A stretch of 64,000 bases of DNA, taken from assembly GCF_014170335.1 (NCBI RefSeq), contig NZ_LZZS01000038.1, positions 62,001 to 126,000 on the forward strand, written 5' to 3'. A program made the position numbers and the translations under genes. Shown piece by piece: positions 19,501 through 25,749 of the stretch. The notes beneath the pieces are model-generated. The model worked only from the letters and a program-made list of their open reading frames with translations. It searched no databases and was not told the DNA's origin. The DNA comes from Achromobacter sp. UMC46 (GTDB lineage: Bacteria > Pseudomonadota > Gammaproteobacteria > Burkholderiales > Burkholderiaceae_B). Position 1 is the stretch's first letter. Every line of letters begins with the position of its first letter.

Positions 19501-19754
19501 CCTTGCGGTCGTATGCCGCGGCGGGGATGAGCTTCCTGGGCGGTGGCGACGTCGTGACGACCATGCAGCTAAGCGGCTTCGACACCACGCCGTTCTCGTT
19601 GAAATCCGGCATGCCGAAGACCTACGGCAACGTGTCGGCCGGCCTGGAATATGTCACGCCCAAGGGCATGGAGCTGAAGACCGAATACGCGCTGCGCGGC
19701 AACGGGCAATACCGCGACCAGTCGCTGACGCTGCGCGCCGCCTACCGCTTTTGA
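13584..19754 (+). CDS. Giant Gly-rich type V autotransporter
   Basis: About 2056 residues from the ATG at 13584 (MSKHDFPHPGRSRLRS), chosen because a signal peptide follows (WLAILLQAGISTLYVFGRPAYAQ); the frame is open further upstream (ATG at 13500), but that sequence is not signal-like. The passenger is a Gly/Ala/Asn-rich beta-helix type with 13 copies of a (I/V)(V/L)AQS(I/V)GGGGG motif, then a linker with VVGNNGTVAGDVVMGGG. The last ~270 residues form the autotransporter beta-barrel (VWSRLDTNW ... LRAAYRF) ending in the aromatic residue needed for outer-membrane assembly. An N-terminal TCCSSG pair of cysteines is unusual for this class. Likely a surface adhesin. No strong ribosome-binding site is visible. 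Confidence 0.9.
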   Translation: MSKHDFPHPGRSRLRSPWLAILLQAGISTLYVFGRPAYAQTEPLSYVNRGADGTCCSSGEYPDNGHDGQWAPSDFVHQDSNQHINATAPRQTGILIDVSGGRGSDGRDSDRNHWGGNGGGGRIIDYTLATSSVTATGRGIDLYSAGGAGGLWGNAGGPNGGYGIGGDGHRAGVTLNNATVTGTGFGVAVQSWGGAGADSGIVGGFGGADNAGHGGSAGEAIVTLQGSTSITARGPGPDAVSAGVGLISSGGSGGAGARSGDFGGHVDAGRGGDASAVTFVSSAGASVTGHGDGVYGVIARSIGGDASTANATNTRAAAGGNAGQVTITNGGLITTTGNRGIGVYALTQGGNGGNGGDGSWADGHNGAAGGSPGAIAITNTGTISAGLAGTVGAKGIVASVLGGEGGRAGTGGAFGHGGDGGAGAVAGQAISIANGGTISTFGNDATAVFANSAGGGGGIAGSSNGIIGVGGGHGGTGGAGGGVAMTNTGGIDTSGDNSAAVILQSIGGGGGIGGDANATGVIAAIAIGGSGGAAGNGGVVQFSSQGKILTRAGNATGVVLQSIGGGGGSGGSANAVGVGVGLNVTVATGGKGGSGGSAGTVSFTQASQGSITTLGAQSQGVLAQSIGGGGGNGGLANSRAITIAPPLGDNPSGTITLAISNGGAGQGAGDGGITLFTNNGSISTAAAQSHGVVAQSVGGGGGNGGGVLAPVKAPTVGNSLIDLQLTIRHGAQGGDGGNGGRVQITNAVSGIIATRGTGSAGIVAQSLGGGGGNGGIVQAHDANSFNDILGSPANLAGLLDKAATWLENGPQMVISKAVSLSVGVTTGGNGGGGGSASSFNVRNDGAITTQGDHAPGIVAQSIGGGGGNAGMIDSAGASTLLSSIDALIKAAESGVQNVFTVALPQTSITHQTGGSGGAAGSGGGSASDPALVVNTGSIVTRGDGSAGIVAQSVGGGGGRSTASGQDLQAVVSAAAGDAGPAIIDKITRIINLLGTKGGSVLGSLINVRNGGVDGANGEGGLVTVDAGASTSQIVTQGRAAPGILAQSVGGGGGISVVDQPLFLWSGTTSTIALGVTTAQGQGAKLSRGGTANAIHGGMLETQAAGSAGIIAQSVGGGGGVSTLSLRNASLAAISQTASLAITLGGAFPASSFGGPDFSLVSGGAANVTNNTGRIVTRGAFSPAILAQSVGGGGGFAAVSSTAALGSVNIQLGTITTDTIGPSANAAAGNGGNVTVANTGGGIATSGALSFGVLAQSIGGGGGLVTIDDGAQPAANAANITFGSNFPMSGVGGTVTVTQDVGGSISTSGTNSHGIVAQSVGGGGGIAGLSTRPGLTTLKAVGSPAEQGDGGAVNLTLSGTVATSGNGAAGILAQSVGGGGGLTGDASAAQYTTGLIQSAGLVGGTGNGGAVNVAIGTGGTVQTTGANAPAILAMSVGGGGVFKDGTLYQYSTPNTALAYGGPVAIDIGQTAHVVATGAGSPALVAVSNGANGGGRAITVNVGPNALLSANRASGTAILAIAPLATTTITNAGTIQAKTAIDTSGLTVVGNNGTVAGDVVMGGGSTFNNHAGANLYSGARFQGDLNNAGTLNPGGPGTFMTTRINGALNNTGIYRPDLDFGGHNSDFISVSGASTFAGTVNPVLRNPVKNVWLGIGHFDAAQTSVPALASDSPLFQYAMKNNGGAGFRDPLISVDADFTPAALPLSADRASIARSLQGLWNQGNSSSASLFDKFTGVQTAQQYRDALNRVAHDGQFARASNQMHASYASMNRMMSCPGFVGESTILREGDCVWSRLDTNWTTRDGTSNDQGYRIRQTALTLGAQREVANNWFLGGSLSYAYGKTTSSPDLSGNSDTFAGGLALKYNDAPWQIAVAVHGGFEKSRMSRGTLDGVAKSKPESSFLAARLRTAYEFSQPSWYLRPYVDIDVNHVRQDAYREQGPSVFNLKVRGNDTTSVMVSPMIEIGGRTDLDNGSTLRSYAAAGMSFLGGGDVVTTMQLSGFDTTPFSLKSGMPKTYGNVSAGLEYVTPKGMELKTEYALRGNGQYRDQSLTLRAAYRF
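15081..17725 (+). repeat. Array of 13 QS(I/V/L)GGGGG-encoding repeats within the autotransporter passenger
   Basis: Thirteen copies encoding a core QS-(I/V/L)-GGGGG, at about 15093, 15261, 15451, 15663, 15874, 16152, 16432, 16719, 16913, 17138, 17342, 17529 and 17698, with a degenerate copy (AMSVGGGG) near 17879 and another (ANSAGGGGG) near 14934. Spacing is about 170-290 bp, so the repeat unit is a variable-length loop between conserved turns. The GGC-rich cores are near-identical at DNA level and could recombine or slip. Confidence 0.85.
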
Positions 19755-19787
19755 CCGGGCGGCAGGCGGCTTGGCGCGGGGGTCCGG

Positions 19788-21365
19788 CTACTTCCGCGCC
19801 CAGTGCCCCAGGCCGTTGTCGTCATAGAACTTGATGTCGAAGCCGCTGGCCTTGCCCTGTTCCGTCTTGAAGACGACGGACCCCACCGAATCGACCAGAT
19901 CGGCTTCCCCGACAGGCGCGAACGCGAAGGTGTCGCCGTCCCAGTGCGTGACCGGGAAGCGCATGCCGTCGGGACCCAGCACCAGCACCAGGCCGCCGTT
20001 GGCCTCCACGATGTCGGCGGCGCCGTAGTACGCGTTGTCGAATCGGCCCGTGTAGGCCGACAGCGCTTTGGCCGGCGCCGGCTTCGCGGGCTTGGCTTGT
20101 CCGGAAAGATCCGCCTGCGGCGCAAAAAAGGCTTTCATCGCGCCGTGATAGGCCGCGAACCAGTCGCGCGTCGGCTTGCCGTACAACGCCGTGTCGATGA
20201 ACGTGGCCGCCACGGATTCGGCGGCGCCCACCGGCGCGCCATTCGTCAGCACCACGATGCCGATGCCCGCCGACGGCACGATCTTGAACGTCGTGCCGGT
20301 GCCCATCAGGAACGCGCCCGAATGCCCCATGGACGGCCGCCCGCCCAATTCGGTATTGACGTTGAAGCCATAGCCATAGAAGCCGGAGCGCGAATCCAGG
20401 TCATGCGCCCGCGCGCTGAATGCCTGAGGCGTCAGCGCGGGCAACAGCGCGCCGGCGTCGATCAGCCGCTTGCCTTGATACTGCCCGTCGGCAAGCAGCA
20501 GCTTCAGCCACTCCGCCATATCGACGACCGTCGACGACGCGCCGCCCGCCGGCGCCTGCTGATCCGCGTTGCGCTGCCCCAACGGCACGAATGCGCCTTT
20601 CTGGTAGCCGTGCAGCACGGCGCGATTGTCGTGCGCCATGAAATCGCTGAACCGGTAGCTCGTCGCCTTCATCCCCAACGGCTTGAACAGCAAGTCGTCG
20701 GCCAGCGCCTCCCAGGGGCGGCCGGCGGCGCGCGCCACCGCCTCGGCGCCAATCGTAGTGCTGAAATTCGCGTAGTGATAGGACGTTCGGAAGGCGTCCA
20801 GCGGCAACAGACGCAGCCGGGCGATGACGTCGCTTCGCTTGAATCCCAGCTCTTCGAGGTCGTCGCCGGCCGTGCCCGGCAGCCCGGAGCGGTGCGCGAA
20901 GAAATCCCCGATCGTGGCGTGCGCCGACACATAGGCGTCGCTCAGCCTCGCGTCCGGCAGATACCGCGCGACCGGGTCGTCCCAGGACACCGCGCCCTTC
21001 GACATTTCAAGCGCCGCCACCGTCGCCGACAACGACTTGGAGATCGATGCGATCTGGAACACGGTCTGCGCGGAAACGGGCGCTTTTTTGCCCACTTCGC
21101 GCGTGCCGAAACCGCTGGCCAGCACCGTCTTGCCGTCGATGACCACGGCAACCGCCATGCCCGGCACCTGGCTTCGCCGCATGATGTCTTCGACGATGCC
21201 CGGCAGGGCTTCGACCGCGCGTGTCTTGCTTGCCGCCGGGATCGCGACGACGTCGGCCGGCGGGTTCGGCGCGCTGTCTATGGCGACGGGTTGCGCCCAC
21301 GCCGCCATGGACCCGCCAAGCGCCAGCACGCATGCGCCGGCAATGAGTGATGTTTTGCTAGTCAT
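19788..21365 (-). CDS. Periplasmic serine beta-lactamase-family hydrolase with C-terminal domain
   Basis: 525 residues from the ATG at 21365, preceded by GAGG 5 bases upstream; a signal peptide (MTSKTSLIAGACVLALGGS, cleavage after AWA) supports this start. Class C-like serine hydrolase core: SISKS (catalytic SxxK, about residue 89), YANFS (YxN), and HSGAF in the position of the KTG box. A C-terminal domain (about residues 415-525) resembles the small beta domain often following these enzymes. Likely a peptidase or esterase on cell-wall or other peptides rather than an antibiotic resistance enzyme. It follows the outer-membrane protein by 7 bp, so probably the same transcript. Confidence 0.85.
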   Translation of the reverse strand: MTSKTSLIAGACVLALGGSMAAWAQPVAIDSAPNPPADVVAIPAASKTRAVEALPGIVEDIMRRSQVPGMAVAVVIDGKTVLASGFGTREVGKKAPVSAQTVFQIASISKSLSATVAALEMSKGAVSWDDPVARYLPDARLSDAYVSAHATIGDFFAHRSGLPGTAGDDLEELGFKRSDVIARLRLLPLDAFRTSYHYANFSTTIGAEAVARAAGRPWEALADDLLFKPLGMKATSYRFSDFMAHDNRAVLHGYQKGAFVPLGQRNADQQAPAGGASSTVVDMAEWLKLLLADGQYQGKRLIDAGALLPALTPQAFSARAHDLDSRSGFYGYGFNVNTELGGRPSMGHSGAFLMGTGTTFKIVPSAGIGIVVLTNGAPVGAAESVAATFIDTALYGKPTRDWFAAYHGAMKAFFAPQADLSGQAKPAKPAPAKALSAYTGRFDNAYYGAADIVEANGGLVLVLGPDGMRFPVTHWDGDTFAFAPVGEADLVDSVGSVVFKTEQGKASGFDIKFYDDNGLGHWARK

Positions 21366-21372
21366 GATGTCC

Positions 21373-22569
21373 TCAGAATCCCGCTTGATAAGCGATGCGA
21401 AATACACCCTGGTTGATGCGGGTGGCCTGGTCTTGCTGATGTGTCAGCCCCGCCTGCACGATGAACCCGATCGGCGTCACGTAGGTGACGGCGGCGGAAA
21501 TCGCCCAATCCGTGTCGTCTTTCAGGCCGAACTGCGCCAGTTTCTGTTCGCTGCCCGACAGCTTGCGCAGCGCGGCCGTCGCGGTCAGCTGCCAACGTTC
21601 GCGGGACAGCGACACCGACGTCACGGCATTGCCGTTCGATACCGGCACGCCCCGGAAGGCGCTGGAAAAGGTGGCCTCGTTGAACCAGCCGACATTCCAC
21701 GCGTTGCCCAACGGCGCGTCGTAGCGAAGCCGCGCGGACACCGTGTTGGCGCTTTCGCCTTGACCCGGATCGACATGCAGCCGGCCGGCGTCCACCCCGC
21801 CCGACCAGCGCTCCAGCCCCGGCAGATCGCGGAAATCGTATGACAGGATGAACGACTTCATTTGGTCGCTGAACGGCGGCGGCTGGTCCGGCCGGATGAA
21901 GCCCTGGTCCAGGCTCAGCCGGTGGTTCAGCCCGGTGTCGTCGCGCTTGAACAGCACGGCGGCCACGGAATGCGTGCCGAAGCCCGCGGGCGCGAAGGTG
22001 TAGCGTCCGCCCAACCCGATCGACCCGCGAAATTCGGAGTTCTCGTTGAAGCCGGTGTACAGGCCGTCGATGACGTGCCAGGCGTCGCCGAAGCCCAGAT
22101 CCATCTTGCCGCCATACAGGGCGTAGCGGTCGCCGGTGTAGGCGGCAAACAGGTTGTCCAGGTCCGCGCCCAGGTCCGAGAAGGCGTTGTCCTTCGTTTC
22201 GTTGGTCGACGAGTTGAACGTCGCCTTCGTGCGGATCGAGAATTCCCGCGTCAGCTGCAAGACCAGCGCGGCCTCGGCCGTGGGCTGCACGCTGGTCCAG
22301 TGCGAACGCGGGATCTGCCCGTTGTCGTCCTTGATGCCGAAGTAGCCCGTGTATCCCGTCATCAGCAGAAAGCGGCCGTTCAAGCGCGGATACGTGTCTT
22401 CGCCGTCGCCCAATTCGCTAAAGGGCGTCAGGAATATCTCCGTCTTGAAGATGTCTCTGGCCTCTTGGGCGGATGCGCCCGGCACGAGCGCGGCCGCCAT
22501 GACCGCCGCCGCGCCGAACGCTGGCCCGAAGCGCTTGCCCATTGCCGTGCAGAGGCCCGGCCCGATCAC
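21373..22569 (-). CDS. Outer-membrane beta-barrel protein
   Basis: Up to 398 residues. The GTG start at 22569 overlaps the upstream hydrolase stop as GTGA; an alternative ATG at 22542 directly begins a signal peptide (MGKRFGPAFGAAAVMAAALV, cleavage near ASAQ). Alternating amphipathic strands (LNGRFLLMTGYTGYFGI, ALYGGKMDLGFGDAW, IGLGGRYTF) and a C-terminal Phe (FRIAYQAGF) indicate an outer-membrane barrel of roughly porin size. Similar proteins are annotated only as hypothetical or porin-like. Sitting between two serine hydrolase genes, it may import the products these periplasmic enzymes process. The function is not known. Confidence 0.7.
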   Translation of the reverse strand: MIGPGLCTAMGKRFGPAFGAAAVMAAALVPGASAQEARDIFKTEIFLTPFSELGDGEDTYPRLNGRFLLMTGYTGYFGIKDDNGQIPRSHWTSVQPTAEAALVLQLTREFSIRTKATFNSSTNETKDNAFSDLGADLDNLFAAYTGDRYALYGGKMDLGFGDAWHVIDGLYTGFNENSEFRGSIGLGGRYTFAPAGFGTHSVAAVLFKRDDTGLNHRLSLDQGFIRPDQPPPFSDQMKSFILSYDFRDLPGLERWSGGVDAGRLHVDPGQGESANTVSARLRYDAPLGNAWNVGWFNEATFSSAFRGVPVSNGNAVTSVSLSRERWQLTATAALRKLSGSEQKLAQFGLKDDTDWAISAAVTYVTPIGFIVQAGLTHQQDQATRINQGVFRIAYQAGF

Positions 22570-23711
22570 CGCGCCAGCTCAGCCGCCAGTTCGCGCACCT
22601 GGGAATGGATATTGGCGAACATGCCGAAGTTCACGCGGCTGGCCACCACGAACACGCCCAGCCCGCGGTTGGGCGACAGCACGGCATAGCTCATGAAGCC
22701 GCCCAGGCCGCCGCTTTTTCCCAGCAGCAAGGGCGAACCGTTGCGCGGCAGCGTCACCACCCAGCCCAACCCCATGCCATCGGCGTCGGTCACCTCGGTT
22801 CCCACGACCGACTTCAGCCCGTCATACGGCAGCCACATCACATGGTCCAGCGCAAAGGCCTCCTTGCCCTGCTTGGCGCCGTCCAGATGCCAGCGCATCC
22901 AGCGCGCCATGTCCGCCCCGGTGGAATAAATCCCCGCGCTTGCGTACATCACGTCAGGCACCGTGGCGTTCGGGTCCAGCTTGCCGAACGGATCCAGCCC
23001 TGTCATCAGACGCTTCTTCTGCGCGTCGTTCAGCACATTGGTGGTATCCACGAGGCCCGCCGGTTTGGTGACTTCGTTGGCCAGCACCGTCGAGTAGTCC
23101 GCGCCGCCCGCCTTGGCCAGCGCGTCGCCCAGCAAACCGAAGCCCAGGTTCGAGTACAGCGTGGTGGTGCCGGGCACGTAGGCCGGCTTGTTGCTGCCCA
23201 TCCATTTCCAGTAATAGGCGCGATCGAAGGCGGCAAAGGGGTTGTCTGACGGCTTGGCGTTCGGATCGGGCAACTCGCGCGGCAGGCCGGCCGAATGCGT
23301 GGCCAGGTCCAGCAGCGTGATGGGCCGTCCATTCGTCTCAACGCGCGCATTGCCGGGCGCGTACTTCGCCAGCGGGTCGGTCAGCTTCAGCTGGCCCTTG
23401 GCGGCCAGCGACGCCAGCACGTCGGCGGCGAACACCTTGGACACTGACGCGATTCTGAATACCGAATTCGCATCCGGCTCGACGCCGTTGCCCGGCGCCG
23501 TCTCGCCATACCCCTGGATGACCACGTCATCGCCGCGCACCACCGCGATGATCACGGCGGGCGCGCCCGAGTTCAAATAGAGTTGCATGCCCGCCATGGA
23601 CACGGCGTCGTGCAGGGCCAGATCGGCGGCGCGGGCCGGGGCGGCGCCCAGCACGCACGCGGCCGATATCGCCAACGAAGTCACACGGAAAAAAGCGCGG
23701 GATGCCAACAT
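22566..23711 (-). CDS. AmpH-like penicillin-binding serine hydrolase
   Basis: About 381 residues from the ATG at 23711, chosen because a signal peptide follows (FFRVTSLAISAACVLGAAPARA); the open frame extends further upstream without signal-like sequence. Motifs: SVSK (SxxK nucleophile), LYSNLGFGLLG (YxN), and GKSGGLGGF in place of KTG, an arrangement typical of AmpH D-alanyl-D-alanine carboxypeptidase/endopeptidases and related enzymes that trim peptidoglycan. It couples to the downstream barrel gene by a 4-bp overlap. The GAF-LytTR regulator gene lies 153 bp upstream on the same strand. Confidence 0.8.
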   Translation of the reverse strand: MLASRAFFRVTSLAISAACVLGAAPARAADLALHDAVSMAGMQLYLNSGAPAVIIAVVRGDDVVIQGYGETAPGNGVEPDANSVFRIASVSKVFAADVLASLAAKGQLKLTDPLAKYAPGNARVETNGRPITLLDLATHSAGLPRELPDPNAKPSDNPFAAFDRAYYWKWMGSNKPAYVPGTTTLYSNLGFGLLGDALAKAGGADYSTVLANEVTKPAGLVDTTNVLNDAQKKRLMTGLDPFGKLDPNATVPDVMYASAGIYSTGADMARWMRWHLDGAKQGKEAFALDHVMWLPYDGLKSVVGTEVTDADGMGLGWVVTLPRNGSPLLLGKSGGLGGFMSYAVLSPNRGLGVFVVASRVNFGMFANIHSQVRELAAELAR

Positions 23712-23864
23712 GCCGATTCTCACAAGGTAGCCCGGGGAACGGGGATTCCACCGCATGCGAGATGATCCCAAAAACTTGACGGACGTCCTCATCTGTCAGG
23801 ACGAAACAACAGTCCAGCATGACGAACTGCATAGGCCTGGCACGCGCCGGCCGATTCGCGGAAC

Positions 23865-24782
23865 TCAGATCCCCATGCGTTCGCGCAGCAATTTCCGGTA
23901 CGAGCGCGACACGGGCCACGTGTTATCCACTGCCCGCATTCTGACCAGCCACTTGTCGACGCTTCGGCGATCGACATCCATGACGTGCAACGCATTTGCA
24001 ATGGCGGTCCGATGCACCCGGAAGAACGTTTTCTCCGGCAGCAGCGTCGACCACATGCCCAGCGCACGCGAATCCAGCACCATCGATCCGTCCTCAAGCC
24101 AGATCTCGCTGTAGTTGCCCGCCGAGCGCACGCCGACGATCGTCTCGGGCTGCACGCCCCGGACCACGCCGCGCATGCTCAGATAGATCACGGCCGTCGA
24201 ACTGTCGTATCTCGCTGCCCGGCCGGCGTCGCGGTTGTTCGCGTACTTGGCGTGGCCGATCAGATTGGCGCATTGGAACAAGGCATGAACCTCATCGGCA
24301 GACCAGGTCCTGTGCCGGGCGGTGGTATCGAAGCCGATGATCCCGTAGAGCTTCTTGTCATGGAACACCGGCACGCTCAGCACGCTCTTGTTTCCCTGGC
24401 GCACGAATTCGGCCTGGATGGCCCGCGCGGTCCGCGGCAGATCGTTCACGTCATGGATGGCCACGGCCTGGCCTTTCACCATGAACCGGTGCAGCCAGGC
24501 AATCAGCGTGGTGGGTACATCCTGAAGCTCGGCCACGAACGGCTGCGTTTGGCCCCGGCACCACTCGTGGGTATTGCGCAGGCGCAGCATATCGGGGCGG
24601 TATTCGATCATCCACGACCGGTCCACGTCCGAGGTCTCGCCCATGAACGCCAACAACTCCGAAATCGCGTCGTCGGCCGGGCATTTCAGCAGGCTCATCG
24701 CGCAGTGGTACACCCAGTCCGATGACGGACTGGGCTCAAGTACGGTTGCGTTGTGCGTCTTGTACTGACCAGCATCCTTCAC
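23865..24782 (-). CDS. GAF-LytTR transcriptional regulator
   Basis: About 305 residues from a GTG at 24782 with GGGGGA 8 bases upstream; the frame is open to 25049, but that stretch is intergenic in character and AT-rich. The N-terminal half is GAF-like (SVLSVPVFHDKKLYGIIGFDTTARHRTWSADE), suggesting ligand sensing. The C-terminal ~100 residues are a LytTR DNA-binding domain (IVGVRSAGNYSEIWLEDGSMVLDSRALG, FFRVHRTAIANALHV, WPVSRSYRKLLRERMG). There is no receiver domain, so it is not a normal two-component regulator. It probably controls the downstream serine hydrolase-barrel operon, but targets are not shown. Confidence 0.8.
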   Translation of the reverse strand: MKDAGQYKTHNATVLEPSPSSDWVYHCAMSLLKCPADDAISELLAFMGETSDVDRSWMIEYRPDMLRLRNTHEWCRGQTQPFVAELQDVPTTLIAWLHRFMVKGQAVAIHDVNDLPRTARAIQAEFVRQGNKSVLSVPVFHDKKLYGIIGFDTTARHRTWSADEVHALFQCANLIGHAKYANNRDAGRAARYDSSTAVIYLSMRGVVRGVQPETIVGVRSAGNYSEIWLEDGSMVLDSRALGMWSTLLPEKTFFRVHRTAIANALHVMDVDRRSVDKWLVRMRAVDNTWPVSRSYRKLLRERMGI

Positions 24783-24930
24783 TTGCGATTCCCCCGGCGG
24801 CCGGATCGAGCATCGTCCTTGCGCAGACTGCGCCGCGCGCCAAGCAGGAATTTTCGCCCCGGTAACGGGGAATGACAAGAACTCTCGAATGTGAGCGATT
24901 GATGCGAATTGAGGGGAATTCGCCACATTC

Positions 24931-24999
24931 ACAAACCACGATTTGTATTTCAGGGCCTTCCAGAAGTTGAATAGCCCCAAAATACAAACTATCGTTTGT
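24931..24999. promoter_or_regulatory. Paired ACAAA-N6-TTTGT operators upstream of the HipB-like gene
   Basis: Two copies of ACAAA-N6-TTTGT: 24931-24946 and 24984-24999. The second is extended to perfect 7-bp arms (TACAAAC / GTTTGTA, 24983-25000). Their starts are 53 bp apart, close to five helical turns, so a dimeric repressor could bind both on one face of the DNA. They lie 28-96 bp upstream of the HipB-like start at 25027 and between it and the divergent LytTR gene. Best explanation: autoregulatory operators. Confidence 0.6.
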
Positions 25000-25026
25000 A
25001 AACCGTGAATACCGCTTGGAGGCTGT

Positions 25027-25296
25027 ATGGCCGACGTTACCGTTTGCACGGCTCAGGCATTGCCGGCGATGCTGCGAAACTTGCGCAAGCAGGCCGGCCT
25101 GACCCAGGCCGACGTCGCGTCGCGCTTGGGCGTGACCCAGCAAACCCTTTCCGCATTGGAGCGAAATGCCGAGAAAGTGGGCATCGAGCGCCTGCTGCGG
25201 CTGCTGAGCATCTTGAACGTTGGACTGGTATTGCGTCAGGCGGAGGATGCGTCGACCGATTCAGACGCCCCGTCCGCCGCAAACCGCAACAGATAA
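25027..25296 (+). CDS. HipB-like XRE-family repressor without a HipA partner
   Basis: 89 residues; start ATG at 25027 with GGAGG just upstream. An HTH_3 domain fills most of it (AMLRNLRKQAGLTQADVASRLGVTQQTLSALERN), followed by a HipB-like tail (LLRLLSILNVGLVLRQAEDAS). HipB proteins normally repress a hipBA operon and neutralise the HipA kinase; here no hipA follows. Instead the 3' end runs 61 bp into the convergent VOC gene. It may be a remnant antitoxin or a free-standing repressor retained for its paired operators. Confidence 0.8.
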   Translation: MADVTVCTAQALPAMLRNLRKQAGLTQADVASRLGVTQQTLSALERNAEKVGIERLLRLLSILNVGLVLRQAEDASTDSDAPSAANRNR

Positions 25297-25712
25297 CCGT
25301 CGGGATCCTGCACCAGGAATTCCTTGCAGGACGACCAGCCCGCGCCGACCCGATAGCGCTTTTCCTCGATGGGGCGAAACAGCGGCCACTGGGCATTCTC
25401 CAACGCTTGCACGATCGGTTCCACACGGTCGACCTGCATCTGGAAATTGATGCCGCGGCCAAACGGCCGTTCAAGCGGGGCCGTGTCCCATTCATTATTG
25501 ATTTCGCACAGCATGATCTGAAGCGGCCCGCGCTCAAGATAGGCGAAGCCCGCCTCTCTTCGCGCATAGGCGATGTCAAAGCCGAGCAGCCGGCACCAGA
25601 AATCCAGGCTGGCTTGCAGGCTGGTGACGTCCAGTTCCGGGACCATCGCCGCGAACCCCCCTGTGGGCGTGCGCCCGTCGGAGGAAGCGGCGTTGCGTTC
25701 TTGTTGATTCAT
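25236..25712 (-). CDS. VOC-superfamily (bleomycin-resistance/glyoxalase-like) protein
   Basis: 158 residues; start ATG at 25712 with AGGA 8 bases upstream. Two beta-alpha-beta-beta-beta modules of the vicinal-oxygen-chelate fold are visible: PELDVTSLQASLDFWCRLLGF with AYLERGPLQIML, and VQALENAQWPLFRP with EFLVQDPDGYLLRFA. The pattern FLVQDPDGYLLRF is typical of bleomycin-resistance-like or small-molecule-binding VOC proteins. It may bind or modify a metabolite of the catabolic operon 37 bp upstream on the same strand, or be independent. Its 3' end overlaps the HipB-like gene by 61 bp tail to tail. Confidence 0.8.
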   Translation of the reverse strand: MNQQERNAASSDGRTPTGGFAAMVPELDVTSLQASLDFWCRLLGFDIAYARREAGFAYLERGPLQIMLCEINNEWDTAPLERPFGRGINFQMQVDRVEPIVQALENAQWPLFRPIEEKRYRVGAGWSSCKEFLVQDPDGYLLRFAADGASESVDASSA

Positions 25713-25749
25713 TCTTCGTGTCCTGTCACTTTCGCATGTTTGAACCCTC

